NCBI RefSeq assembly: GCF_000498355.1 | Contig: NZ_AVSV01000029.1 | Location: 62,001 to 126,000, forward strand | Source: Clostridium sp. Ade.TY | GTDB lineage: Bacteria > Bacillota > Clostridia > Clostridiales > Clostridiaceae | Length of the DNA stretch: 64,000 nt | Direction: 5' to 3' | Shown here: positions 52,551 through 61,595 of the stretch, piece after piece | Position numbering within the stretch: the first letter of the stretch is position 1 | How the letters are laid out: each line of letters opens with the position of its first letter | Position numbers and translations under genes: made by a program | The notes under the pieces: model-generated | What the model saw: only the letters and a program-made list of their open reading frames with translations | Databases searched by the model: none | Told to the model about the DNA's origin: nothing

Positions 52551-53969
52551 TCATGAATTTATAATTATACTTATTGGTTTGTTTTTATCACTTGTAACAT
52601 GAGCTGCACAATTTAAGCATGGATCAAAACTTCTAACTATTCTTCCTATTTCAACTGGTGCAGATACATCATTTATTTTAGTCCCTATCAAGGCTTGTTC
52701 AACAGTTCCTTTTACTCCTTTTCCATCAGTAGGTGAAAGATTCCATGCTGATGGTGGTATTAATGTATAATTTGATATTACTCCATTTTCAATAGAAAGC
52801 CAGTGAGCTAATGAACCTCTTTCTGCTTCACTTAAGCCAATACCTTTTGCACTTTTAGGAACTTTTAATACTTTTTGATTAGCCTTACCAAGCTTTAATA
52901 TTCCTATAAGTTTTTCTATTATTTCACAAATAACTTTTGCTTCATAAGCCTTTGCAACAATTCTATCCATAACAGATATTCCATTATTATATTTTCCACT
53001 TAAAGTCATTCTTGCTAATGCTCCAACTTCCATAGCAAATCCATTATATCTTGGTGCATCTACCCAACTGTATCCATTTGGTTTTAATGGGTCTGGATCT
53101 GGTGGACTACTAACCCCTGGAGTTAAAATATTATCTTTAGCCCTCATCCAAGCATTATTAATATCTCTTGTTATATTTTTTATATCAAATTCATTATTAT
53201 AGCCATTTATTCTTACACCAGAATCTACATATTTAATATTTTCACCATAATCATTATAAAGACCATAACTCATTAAATTTCCATAACCTGAACCTATTTT
53301 ATAATAATCACTATATTTATTTGATATTATTTCTATATCTTCTATAAGATTATTATTTATAAATTCCTTAATAATTGAAATAGAATATTTTATAGACTCA
53401 ATTTGTTGAATACCAATATCAGTTGTTATTCCACCTATCCATATACCATGTGCATGAGGTACTTTACCAGCCAAAACAGCTAAAGCCTTATGGCATTCTC
53501 TACTTAATTTAACAACTTCTAAATAATCTTCATTTATTTTTTTAGTATGATTTTCATCTAATCTATAATCTGCTTTCTTAGGGAGTTCTGTTTTAAAGAG
53601 TGGACTAATATTTATTATTTTCACATAATCAGGAAATACAAAGAAATATATATGCCTTAAATAATTTTGTAATAATTCAAATCCATTAGCAATATCTCTT
53701 GCTATTTTTCCATTTAAATCTGGAGTAATATTCATTGCATTTTCAAAAGCTCTAACTGATGTAATTGCATGGTGAGTTGAACATATACCGCATACCCTTG
53801 GCACTAACCTTATAATATCAAATGGATGTCTTCCCTCAAACATTTTTTCAAAGCCTCTAAATTGACTTCCACTTACTTTAGCTTCAGTAACTTTATTTTT
53901 TTCAACTTCAACTTCAATATTAAGTAACCCACTTATTCTAGTTATAGGATCTATTATTATCTTTGCCAT
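52551..53969 (-). CDS. [NiFe] hydrogenase large subunit
   Basis: A 472-residue catalytic subunit. L1 is RVCGICSTHHAI (Cys60, Cys63), L2 is DPCLNCAAH (Cys451, Cys454, His457); the four Cys hold the Ni-Fe(CN)2CO centre. After His457 a 15-residue tail must be cut by the protease encoded next. HIWIGGITTD-like and SSPPDPDPLKPNGYSWVDAPRYNG motifs fit group 1/2 uptake hydrogenases. The gene is second of three in one operon (11-bp gap from the small subunit). Confidence 0.95.
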   Translation of the reverse strand: MAKIIIDPITRISGLLNIEVEVEKNKVTEAKVSGSQFRGFEKMFEGRHPFDIIRLVPRVCGICSTHHAITSVRAFENAMNITPDLNGKIARDIANGFELLQNYLRHIYFFVFPDYVKIINISPLFKTELPKKADYRLDENHTKKINEDYLEVVKLSRECHKALAVLAGKVPHAHGIWIGGITTDIGIQQIESIKYSISIIKEFINNNLIEDIEIISNKYSDYYKIGSGYGNLMSYGLYNDYGENIKYVDSGVRINGYNNEFDIKNITRDINNAWMRAKDNILTPGVSSPPDPDPLKPNGYSWVDAPRYNGFAMEVGALARMTLSGKYNNGISVMDRIVAKAYEAKVICEIIEKLIGILKLGKANQKVLKVPKSAKGIGLSEAERGSLAHWLSIENGVISNYTLIPPSAWNLSPTDGKGVKGTVEQALIGTKINDVSAPVEIGRIVRSFDPCLNCAAHVTSDKNKPISIIINS

Positions 53970-53980
53970 AAATTATCTCC

Positions 53981-55003
53981 TTATATATTATCTGAATCAT
54001 ATTTAACAAAAGGCTCATATGCATCAGGAAACCCTGGAGCTGCACAACCTATACAAGTTGTATTATCTTCAATTGGCCAATTATATGTTCCATTCCATCT
54101 ACTAACTGGACAATATGCATAAGTAACTGGCCCCTTACATCCAAGTTTAAACATACATTCACTATCACCAAATTTTTCTGCAAAAATTCCTTTATCAAAG
54201 AACTTCCTTCTTGGACATATATCATGTATTAAAGTACTATAATAAGCTAATGGTCTTCCATTACTATCAAGTTCCGGCATTCCTTCTGAAGTTATATATC
54301 CTAATATTCCTGCAACCCAAACTGGATTTGCTGGACATCCTGGAATTTTTATAATATCATTTCTATTTAAAAACTCACTTACACTTACTGCTCCAGATAA
54401 ATTTGGTCTTGCAGCTGTAGGCCCTCCAAAGCATGCACATGTCCCAACATTAATTATATATTTAGCATTTTTTGAAATAACACTAACAGCTTCTTTAGCA
54501 GTTATTTTTCTTCCTTTATATGTGGCAATAGTTGCATAAAGTCCATCATCTTTAAGTGGAATAGCACCAGATACTATAAAAATATATTCTTTATCTAAAT
54601 TTTCAACTATATTTTTATAAGCCTCTTCTCCTTCATTTCCTTGAATACTTCCAAAGTATTTCATATTAACAAACTTTTCTAACATATATATTAAATTAGG
54701 ATTTTCTGAATTTAAAAGAGATATAAATTGACCAAAACAACCTGAAGCTTCTAGCCATATAGCATTAACTTTTCCTTTTCTTTTCTTCTGAACATTTTCA
54801 ATTGCAACATTTATCATATCAATAGCCACCTTAGTTTTGTTTTCATAACAACTATTGCTCATATTATTATTCATATTTCCTTGTATTTTTTCTAAATTTT
54901 TATCATCTATTTTATCTCTAGTATTTTTTTCAAAAATATTAGCTTCCCAAAAATCAATTTCTTCTATCGGCACAATATATTTATCATTTCTTGATATAAA
55001 CAT
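53981..55003 (-). CDS. [NiFe] hydrogenase small subunit
   Basis: A 340-residue electron-transfer subunit. There is no Tat signal (no RRxFxK); the first 75 residues are an unusual polar extension, so the enzyme is likely cytosolic. Proximal-cluster region reads EASGCFGQFISLLNS: Cys89 is present but the position of the second Cys (Cys-x-x-Cys) is Gln92. GTCACFGG and PGCPANP supply two more ligands. Medial/distal clusters: IHDICPRRKFF, ECMFKLGCKGP, YCPVSRWN, CIGCAAPGFPD. A group with altered proximal cluster is suggested. Confidence 0.93.
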   Translation of the reverse strand: MFISRNDKYIVPIEEIDFWEANIFEKNTRDKIDDKNLEKIQGNMNNNMSNSCYENKTKVAIDMINVAIENVQKKRKGKVNAIWLEASGCFGQFISLLNSENPNLIYMLEKFVNMKYFGSIQGNEGEEAYKNIVENLDKEYIFIVSGAIPLKDDGLYATIATYKGRKITAKEAVSVISKNAKYIINVGTCACFGGPTAARPNLSGAVSVSEFLNRNDIIKIPGCPANPVWVAGILGYITSEGMPELDSNGRPLAYYSTLIHDICPRRKFFDKGIFAEKFGDSECMFKLGCKGPVTYAYCPVSRWNGTYNWPIEDNTTCIGCAAPGFPDAYEPFVKYDSDNI

Positions 55004-55285
55004 ATGTATCTCCTTAAAATTAATATAGATATATATATATTTGATTTTTTAAACTTTTATACTAATATAATAGAAATTATATTTATACTAAAATTTATAT
55101 TTTTTTATTTTCTTTACATAAAAAAACTCCTATTATAGAACAGGTTTTATTATTTTAAATTTCTACTATAAAACTTTCTATTATAATAAAAGTATAATTA
55201 GGAGGAAATAATTTTTTTAAATACAAATATTAATTTTATTAGTTTTTCTTTTAAGTATTAGCTTTAAATAATTAAATATAAAAGT
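55004..55285. other. Hydrogenase operon upstream region
   Basis: About 280 bp, AT-rich, holding the minus-strand hydrogenase promoter. On the plus strand a good AGGAGG (55199-55204) follows a TATAAT-like stretch but no start codon follows it, only ATT; it may be the trace of a lost gene. Confidence 0.4.
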
Positions 55286-55320
55286 AAAAAGTGAACAAGT
55301 TAAATTGTTCACTTTTTTAT
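55286..55320 (-). terminator. Terminator after the first UspA gene
   Basis: AAAAAGTGAACAA / TTGTTCACTTTTT stem with 6-nt loop; T runs on both strands. Confidence 0.85.
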
Positions 55321-55376
55321 GTTTAAAATCAATTTTATAAAATATAACTTATTCTGAATTTAATTATTAAGTCTCT

Positions 55377-55784
55377 CTAAACTTGCGGTAGCATCATAAC
55401 TGAACATTTTGCTCTTTTTATTACTTTAGAAGTTACTGAACCAATAATCTGAACAAATTTCTTTTTAGTATTCTTTGCCATAATTATCATATCAACCTTA
55501 AGGGCGTTGGAGTAATTAATTATAACCTCATCTGCATATCCAAATTTAAATTCCTTAATACAATGAAAACCTTTTAAGTTTTCAGCTGCTCTTTCTAATA
55601 TTTTAATTCCTAGTTCTTCTTCTGAAACTATCATATCTGCTACAATAGAACCTTCAACATAAACTATTTGTCCAACATTTAATAATATAACTTCTGTTTC
55701 TTTTGGACTGAAATTTTCTTTTAGGAAGTTTACTGCAATTAAATCTCTATAGCTTCCATCAAGTGGTAGTAGGATTTTCTTATT
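55377..55784 (-). CDS. Universal stress protein (UspA family)
   Basis: A 135-residue UspA-fold protein: KKILLPLDGSYRDLIAVNFL, then DMIIMAKNTKKKFVQIIGSVTSKVIKRAKCSVMMLP. The ATP-loop G-2x-G-9x-G(S/T) is only partly kept (GSVTSKVIKRAKCSVM), so ATP binding is uncertain. Start at GTG 55784, 8 nt after GGGAGG; an earlier GTG lies in the SD. It is about 70% alike by eye to the UspA at 57560, a tandem paralogue separated by two lipoprotein genes. Confidence 0.88.
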   Translation of the reverse strand, partial: NKKILLPLDGSYRDLIAVNFLKENFSPKETEVILLNVGQIVYVEGSIVADMIVSEEELGIKILERAAENLKGFHCIKEFKFGYADEVIINYSNALKVDMIIMAKNTKKKFVQIIGSVTSKVIKRAKCSVMMLPQV

Positions 55785-56090
55785 CACAAAAATCACCTCC
55801 CTTATGTAATTTTATACTTGTTACTTATATACTTCTATATTTGTTTAATATTTCCTTTTAAATTTCAAATAAAAGACCATTTTAAAATATTAAACAAACT
55901 ATTATTAACCATTGCTTTACATAGCTTTGAAAGTTATATAACCCATAAGGATAATAAAATTTCTATATTTAATATATATTAGTATATATGTGAAATCTTT
56001 TGTAAATATATTCCAATAAATGTTATAATAATAAGAAAGAAGAAAATTTCAAAAATCTTTATTACACTATTAATAAGAGGGGGAAATTTA

Positions 56091-56627
56091 GTGAAAATTA
56101 CTACGTTTAAGAAAATAGTAGTGTTGTCAATTTTCATATTATTATTAGGAATTATTGGATGCAGTAAATACTCTGAAGAAAAAGAAACTACTAATGAATC
56201 AAACGTAAATTTAAATACAGTTTTAAAATATAAAGATTCTTATGTTGGAGATAATTCTGCCATTTCAAATATTATTAATAACTTACCAGGCAATATATAT
56301 AATGAAAGAATAGAACTACAAACAACATCAAAACCATATGAGATAACTATATACTATAAAAGTTTTAAAGATATCTCCATTAGATTTGAGGATAATTCAT
56401 TACTGTCATCTTCTTTTCCTTATGTAATGAAAACTAACGCTTTAATAATATTTTCTCTTGTTCAAAATGCTGATATAGTAAATTTTAATATAGCTGATGG
56501 AAATATTATTACTTATGAAAGAACTTCTTTAGTAAATGAGCATAAAGATGATTTTGGAAATAACTTAGAGAAAATAACAAACGATAAATCATCATTAGAA
56601 AATTTTATTAAAACTAATAAAAAATAA
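56091..56627 (+). CDS. Lipoprotein of unknown function
   Basis: A 178-residue protein with a lipoprotein signal peptide (basic KITTFKK, hydrophobic core, lipobox IIGC with Cys24). The rest is a polar, extracellular domain beginning SKYSEEKETTNE, with DISIRFEDNSLLSS and VNFNIADGNIITYERTSL. Such a fold resembles DUF4825/DUF4367-like domains but this is not firm. Start GTG at 56091, 7 nt after GAGGGGG. It is anchored outside the membrane. Confidence 0.72.
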   Translation: MKITTFKKIVVLSIFILLLGIIGCSKYSEEKETTNESNVNLNTVLKYKDSYVGDNSAISNIINNLPGNIYNERIELQTTSKPYEITIYYKSFKDISIRFEDNSLLSSSFPYVMKTNALIIFSLVQNADIVNFNIADGNIITYERTSLVNEHKDDFGNNLEKITNDKSSLENFIKTNKK

Positions 56628-56748
56628 ATACAAAGATTAAAAGAACAGTAATTACTATTGCACTTTTTTCTATTTCTTTATAGTCTTATTTTCAATTTAA
56701 ATTTATATAATCAACTATAGTATAAAAACTTTAAAATGGGAGGAATTT

Positions 56749-57372
56749 ATGAAAAAGCTAATATTAGTATTTTTGCCCTTATTACTTTTTACTAATTTTA
56801 TTGGATGTGAAACCAATGAAGGTAAACCTACTGAATTAATATATGATTCATTATCAGAAAAAGAGGAATTTTTATTTAATCTTACTGGAAACAAAATATT
56901 AATGTACAATCTTACTAATATTCCTGAAAATAAGGAAATTCAAATACTACTAACTTATGAAGTATATGAAAAGGATAAGAAAATAAAAGAAGAAATAATT
57001 ACTGGAATGACTACTGAAATAGTTGAAGATAAACTTTTTGGAGAAGAACCACTTTTGGTTGAAACTGAAAATAATACAACAATAGGCTTAAATATTCAAA
57101 ATGATAAAATAAGATATCTTTTATCTCGTAATGGAGGATATTCAAGTGGTAATTTTGAAATTAAGGAAGACTTAAGTCAATTTTCTCAAGGATTTCTTGT
57201 AAATAATACAAGTCTTGAACTTGGAAAAGAAATATATATTTACTTTGCTACTCCTAGTAGAAGCTTAAGTAGTATTCCACTTGGCACACCTATTGATTTA
57301 AATGAAACTAATGAAATATTAAAAAATAACGACTCTACAATTCTTATTAAATTATCATTTAAAGAAGCTTAA
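56749..57372 (+). CDS. Lipoprotein of unknown function
   Basis: A 207-residue lipoprotein: signal peptide MKKLILVFLPLLLFTNFIGC with lipobox FIGC (Cys20), then an all-beta-looking domain (ILLTYEVYEKDKK, TTIGLNIQNDKIRYLL, GKEIYIYFATPSRSLS). No family recognised. SD GGGAGG lies 6 nt before ATG. It follows the first lipoprotein by 121 bp on the same strand. Confidence 0.7.
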   Translation: MKKLILVFLPLLLFTNFIGCETNEGKPTELIYDSLSEKEEFLFNLTGNKILMYNLTNIPENKEIQILLTYEVYEKDKKIKEEIITGMTTEIVEDKLFGEEPLLVETENNTTIGLNIQNDKIRYLLSRNGGYSSGNFEIKEDLSQFSQGFLVNNTSLELGKEIYIYFATPSRSLSSIPLGTPIDLNETNEILKNNDSTILIKLSFKEA

Positions 57373-57477
57373 ACTTAATTATTAAATTATATATTTATTG
57401 TACTTACAAAAATTATACTTAAGCTATTATAATTATAAAAATTATCATTAATTCTTTTTAAATATAATATAAAAAAT

Positions 57478-57512
57478 GAGGTAGTTAAAAATTTTAACTA
57501 CCTCTATTTATT
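57478..57512 (+). terminator. Terminator after the lipoprotein genes
   Basis: GAGGTAGTTAAAA pairs with TTTTAACTACCTC almost without a loop; T-rich tail. It also faces the convergent UspA gene. Confidence 0.85.
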
Positions 57513-57559
57513 TTTGTTATTTAATTATTTATTTTTCTAAATTTAGTTACTAAATTACT

Positions 57560-57970
57560 TTAAACTTGTGGAAGAACTATTACTGTATGTTTTGACCTTT
57601 TAATTACTCTAGCAGTTACTGATCCAACAAATGGGACAAAGTTCTTTTTAGTGTTCTTAGCCATGATTATCATATCAACATTAAAGGCATTAGCGTAATT
57701 AAGTATAACGTTATGTGCATATCCAAATTGGAATTCCTTAGTACACTTAAACTCTTTTAAATTATCAAAAGCTCTTTCTAATATCTCATTTCCATCTGCT
57801 TTTTCTGAACTTATTATTTCTGATACAACAATACCATGAACATAAACTATTTCTCCAGCATTTAGTAATATAACTTCTGTTTCTTGTGGATTAAAATTGT
57901 CTTTTAGGAAGTTTACCGCAATTAAATCTCTGTTGCTTCCATCAAGTGGTAGTAATATTTTCTTACTCAT
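57560..57970 (-). CDS. Universal stress protein (UspA family), second copy
   Basis: A 136-residue UspA-fold protein: SKKILLPLDGSNRDLIAVNFLKDNFNPQETEVILLNAG and VDMIIMAKNTKKNFVPFVGSVTARVIKRSKHTVIVLP. It is a clear paralogue of the protein at 55377. ATG start at 57970 has AAAGGATGGTG upstream. Lack of a full G-2x-G-9x-G loop is shared with the paralogue. Role probably in stress or hydrogen-metabolism conditions, inferred only from the adjacent hydrogenase. Confidence 0.88.
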   Translation of the reverse strand: MSKKILLPLDGSNRDLIAVNFLKDNFNPQETEVILLNAGEIVYVHGIVVSEIISSEKADGNEILERAFDNLKEFKCTKEFQFGYAHNVILNYANAFNVDMIIMAKNTKKNFVPFVGSVTARVIKRSKHTVIVLPQV

Positions 57971-58150
57971 AAAAATCACCATCCTTTTATAATCCTATAC
58001 TTAATATAATTCTATATTTGTTTAATATTTCCTTCTATTTTTTAAATAATTTTATACTAAATGCTATAATTTCTTATTATATTTTAATTTTTTATATAAA
58101 TATATGTCGGAATTTAAAATATAAATGTAATTTTCTTTATAAATAAAAAA

Positions 58151-58170
58151 AGTGGCTTTTTAGCCACTCC
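58151..58170 (-). terminator. Terminator after the coiled-coil protein gene
   Basis: AGTGGCT / AGCCACT with a 4-nt T loop; on the minus strand TTTTTTT follows. Confidence 0.8.
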
Positions 58171-58212
58171 ATTTAATTTTATTTCTAATAGTTACATTTT
58201 ACATATTTATTA

Positions 58213-58905
58213 TTAATAACATCTACCACAAGGTACATATCCATTTGATTTTGCTTCACTTTCTGTCATTTTTATAGCACCTTCCATATTATGTGCATTT
58301 GGTGATTTATGATATTTATTACTTTTTGAATTGCCTCCATTTGCATATACATAATTACCGCTTGTACTACTTGAATTAGATGAACCACTTGAAGCATTTG
58401 AAGTACTTGAAGTATTCCCCTTATTTGATCCATTTCCATTACTTGAGCTATGTGAACCTCTTGAAACACTTGTATTATTTGAATTTGATGATGTATTAGA
58501 GCCAACATTATTTTTAGCACTAGCTTGTTTTTCTTTCTCTAAGTTTTCTTTTTTCTTTTCGTCTGCTAATCTCTTCTTTTCTTCCTCCTCCTTTTTCTTT
58601 AACTCTTCAGCTTTTTTCTTTTCTTCTTTAAGTTTTTCAACTTCCTTATTCTTATTAGTTAATTCATTATTTAATTTAGTATTATCATCCTCTAATTTTT
58701 TTATTTCTGAATTCATTTTATTTAAAGCATCATTTGATTTTATATCATTTATTTTATTACTTAAAACTTGTATTTCATTTATTTTAGACTCATAATCATT
58801 TTTATAATCATGAGGATTAAAATACATTATAATAGAAAAAATAAATGCAACTATTATAGCAATCTTATATTTAAATATAAATTTTATAAATTTATTATTT
58901 TTCAT
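58213..58905 (-). CDS. Membrane-anchored coiled-coil protein with Cys-pair C-terminal module
   Basis: A 230-residue protein. One transmembrane helix (about 11-27) is followed by a coiled coil (35-128, Glu/Lys heptads), a Ser/Asn/Gly-rich low-complexity linker (130-190) and a small C-terminal module KYHKSPNAHNMEGAIKMTESEAKSNGYVPCGRCY. That module (YH.., NM, S-x-A-x-x-x-G-Y-x-P-C-x-x-C) is common on surface proteins of Firmicutes and may bind metal. It lies 8 bp after the gene at 58914. The function is unknown. Confidence 0.72.
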   Translation of the reverse strand: MKNNKFIKFIFKYKIAIIVAFIFSIIMYFNPHDYKNDYESKINEIQVLSNKINDIKSNDALNKMNSEIKKLEDDNTKLNNELTNKNKEVEKLKEEKKKAEELKKKEEEEKKRLADEKKKENLEKEKQASAKNNVGSNTSSNSNNTSVSRGSHSSSNGNGSNKGNTSSTSNASSGSSNSSSTSGNYVYANGGNSKSNKYHKSPNAHNMEGAIKMTESEAKSNGYVPCGRCY

Positions 58906-58913
58906 ACTTCCCC

Positions 58914-59243
58914 CTATTTTACACTTAACTCTTTTATTTCTTTATTTAGGTCATCTATCTGTTGAGTTATTTTTTCGTTATCTGAAGATATTGCTTGTTT
59001 CTTTTCTATTAATTCAGATTTTTTCTTTTCAAATTCTGAGTTCAAGACATTATATTCATCAGATACTTTTACTTCTTGTTTTTCTATTTCACTATATTTA
59101 GAATAATTTACTTGTACAGGTTGTTCTGGCAATATACCTGAACAAATAGTAAATATAAACATAGCCAATAAAAATACGCCTAAATTCTTAAAAATATTAA
59201 ATGTTTTTCTAAATATTTTGTTTTCAAATAATTTTATCTTCAT
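58914..59243 (-). CDS. Small membrane-anchored coiled-coil protein
   Basis: A 109-residue protein: basic start, one transmembrane helix (about 21-38, FLLAMFIFTICSGIL) and a coiled coil (50-107). It precedes the gene at 58213-58905 by 8 bp and has the same start plan (basic, TM, coiled coil), as if duplicated without the C-terminal module. The pair could form a heteromeric coiled coil. SD GGGGGAAGT-like precedes ATG. Confidence 0.62.
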   Translation of the reverse strand: MKIKLFENKIFRKTFNIFKNLGVFLLAMFIFTICSGILPEQPVQVNYSKYSEIEKQEVKVSDEYNVLNSEFEKKKSELIEKKQAISSDNEKITQQIDDLNKEIKELSVK

Positions 59244-59473
59244 ACTTCCCCCTATAAAATGTTAATTATTTTCCATGTATATATTACAATATTTTCACAT
59301 TTGTAACAATAATAAAATATTAAACCAAAAATCTCTTGTTATCTTTAATTTATAGTATTAATCTTAAAAATAGTTTTGTTTTAATTACTGATACGTCATA
59401 ACAATTAAATAATCTGAATATGTTAAGTAATACATAATTCAACCCAAATAAACTTAAATTATTAAAATAAAAA

Positions 59474-59514
59474 GAACTATCATAAATGAATTTTATCCAT
59501 TACCATGATAGTTC
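59474..59514 (-). terminator. Terminator after the GNAT gene
   Basis: GAACTATCAT pairs with ATGATAGTTC over a 21-nt loop; on the minus strand TTTTTATT follows. The rest of 59244-59571 is AT-rich with no supported frame. Confidence 0.75.
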
Positions 59515-59571
59515 CCAATATAATTATTTTAATTAAATTTCTTATAAAAAATATATCATCTTCAAAATTTA

Positions 59572-60027
59572 TCAAAACTTATATTCCATAAAATTATTAT
59601 TTTTCTTAAATCCAAAATCAGTATACAGAAATACTCCCATATCAGAAGCAGTAATTTGAACTCCACCACATCCATATACTTTCGCTTCATTTACAACTTT
59701 ATTTAATAATTTTCTTGCAATACCCATTCTTCTATATTCTTTTTTAACATACATACTAGATAATAATCCAATTTTTCCAGTTGGATTGCTATAATATGGT
59801 GGCTTTATAACAAATGAAATACCACTTGTACCTATAATTTCTCCATTCTCTATTGCTACCCATGAAATAAATGTTTTATCTTCCATATGTTTATTATAGT
59901 AACTATGTAACATAGGGCTTAAATCAAATGTTTCTTCTGCTCCTTCTTCCTTTAATTGGTTGATTCTTAATTTTATAAATGTATCTAAATCACTATTAAT
60001 TAATCTTCTATATGTTATCTCTCTCAT
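59572..60027 (-). CDS. GNAT family acetyltransferase
   Basis: A 151-residue GNAT protein: TYRRLINSDLDTFIKLR start, then the catalytic core SSMYVKKEYRRMGIARKLLNKVVNEAKVYGCGGVQITASD (R-x-x-G-I-A motif A) and FLYTDFGFKKNNNFMEYKF at the end. The substrate cannot be read. SD AGGAG lies 9 nt before ATG. Confidence 0.9.
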   Translation of the reverse strand: MREITYRRLINSDLDTFIKLRINQLKEEGAEETFDLSPMLHSYYNKHMEDKTFISWVAIENGEIIGTSGISFVIKPPYYSNPTGKIGLLSSMYVKKEYRRMGIARKLLNKVVNEAKVYGCGGVQITASDMGVFLYTDFGFKKNNNFMEYKF

Positions 60028-60193
60028 ATTATTTACTCCTAAATTATTTTTATATTCCTCATTGTTAAGATAAAGCCCAGAAAAATATTAATATTTTCCA
60101 ACCATTTCAAGCCATTTATAAGCATCATTTTAAATACTTTAATTATGAAAATGCAGTACACCTTCAATCTTATTTTTATTTCTTTATATACTT

Positions 60194-60751
60194 TTATAAG
60201 TCTAAATACCATATAAGTTGAACTTCATCTCTATCTTCAATATCTTCATAATAAGCATATTCATCTATTTTACTAAGTACAGCTCCTTGCTTATTATAAA
60301 ATTTGCATGCATTAACATTATTATTTTGACATTCAATTTTCATTTGCTTTAATACTTTTGATTTGGACCACTCAAAATAATTTTGTACCTACTCCATGCT
60401 TTTTCTATCGTCCACTCTTATATCCCATAATACACTTATATCATCTCTACCATCAAGAAGATTAACATTTTCCTTTTTTGAAACAACAGTAACTGCTCCA
60501 ATAGGAAGTTCATTATCAAATGCCATAAAAAATGCCCAGTTAGTTATATCAAATTTTTCTGAGTATTTTGCTACTTTCTCATATTTTCCCAAATCCTTTA
60601 TGTACTCTTCAGTTAGAATCTCTTTTAATAAAATACCTCCAAAGCCATTTTTAATCTTTTCTAATTTCAGTATACTTTTAACATTAACAAGCATTGGATT
60701 TTTATCATACTTATCAAAGTATTTACTATCAATCTCTCTATATGTAATCAT
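60194..60751 (-). pseudogene. Frameshifted GNAT acetyltransferase gene
   Basis: The frame from ATG 60751 (MITYREIDSKYFDKYDKNPML..) stays intact to VDDR, then meets a stop in KSMEstop (TAG) at 60389-60391. Reading the next bases one frame over gives KKHGVGTKLF, the acetyl-CoA motif; beyond a TTTT run the first frame resumes with EWSKSKVLKQMKIECQNNNVNACKFYNKQGAVLSK and ends IWYLDL at TAA 60194. Two opposite 1-bp slips in an A run (about 60406-60410) and a T run (about 60381-60384) explain this. The whole looks like a streptothricin-acetyltransferase-type GNAT. Sequencing error in two homopolymers is the alternative. Confidence 0.75.
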
Positions 60752-60882
60752 ATTTTCTTCTCCCACTATAAATTTAATTTTTCATTTTAATAAAATACAT
60801 TCTTATACAACTTTGTTTAATGCCAATAAGATTTTTCTTTATATTTTTAATAATTTTAAAGATTATTTATTTCCTTAACTGT

Positions 60883-61026
60883 TTAGGAAAACTTTAATAA
60901 ATATCCATCAGGATCTTGTACTAATATTTCATACTCTAAATTAAAACCCAAAATATCAATATAAAAATTTTTTGATTCAATAATACTAGACACTGATAAT
61001 TCAAGTATTAGTCTATTAAATTTCAT
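60883..61026 (-). pseudogene. Internally deleted glyoxalase/bleomycin resistance (VOC) gene
   Basis: A 47-codon frame: the start MKFNRLILELSVSSIIESKNF then YIDILGFNLEYE is the N-terminal beta-alpha unit of a VOC protein, and VQDPDGYLLKFS is its normal C-terminus. The 60 or so residues between are missing, in frame. SD is weak. This is a relic of a VOC resistance or lyase-like gene, probably inactive. Confidence 0.65.
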
Positions 61027-61073
61027 TTATATTCTCTATTATTTATTGCTCTATTACTTTTCAATATTATAAT

Positions 61074-61595
61074 CTAACTTTCCCACTCACATTTATTGTA
61101 TACATACTCAAATGACTTAAAGGTTTCATTAAGTGATTCTGAATAAAATACACCTTCTTGTTCAAGAGTAAACCCACATTTTTCTATTAATTTTTTTGAT
61201 GGTATGTTATTTTGAAAACAACAAGCATACACGTATTCTATATTATTTGAAAATAAATAATCTAAAATTTTATAAACTGCTTCTGTCATAATTCCTTTAT
61301 TTTGATAATTACGATTTAGTACAAAGCCCAATTCCTTTGTATCTTCTCTTCCATTTTCAGAATCATCATTTATTGATATATGTCCAATTACTTTTCCATC
61401 TTCTTTATTTTCTATTGCAAAAATATTTTTATTTCTAATATTTCTATATAAGGCTTCTTTTGAAGTTAATAAATCACTATGGTGCTTCCAACCAGCCATT
61501 TCACCAACTCCATCTTGACTGCAATAATCATTTAAATCTTGTAAATCCTTATTTTCAAAATTTCGTAAAATTGTTCTTTTTGTTTCTAATCTCAT
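61074..61595 (-). CDS. RimJ/RimL-type GNAT acetyltransferase
   Basis: A 173-residue GNAT protein: RLETKRTILRNFENKDLQDLNDYCSQDGVGEMAGW at the start, then LGFVLNRNYQNKGIMTEAVYKILDYLF (motif A) and YACCFQNNIPSKKLIEKCGFTLEQEGVFY. Pattern of RimJ/RimL N-terminal acetyltransferases or small-molecule resistance enzymes. Start at 61595, 6 nt after AGGGGG; an earlier in-frame start lacks an SD. Confidence 0.9.
   Translation of the reverse strand: MRLETKRTILRNFENKDLQDLNDYCSQDGVGEMAGWKHHSDLLTSKEALYRNIRNKNIFAIENKEDGKVIGHISINDDSENGREDTKELGFVLNRNYQNKGIMTEAVYKILDYLFSNNIEYVYACCFQNNIPSKKLIEKCGFTLEQEGVFYSESLNETFKSFEYVYNKCEWES

Noticed and set aside
55199-55260. Good AGGAGG on the plus strand with a short frame starting ATT
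   Set aside because: No ATG, GTG or TTG at usable spacing; ATT starts are exceptional, so no gene was called.
58272-58520. 82-codon Met/Ile/Gln-rich frame on the minus strand
   Set aside because: It is the alternative frame of the Ser/Asn/Gly-rich linker of the coiled-coil protein gene.
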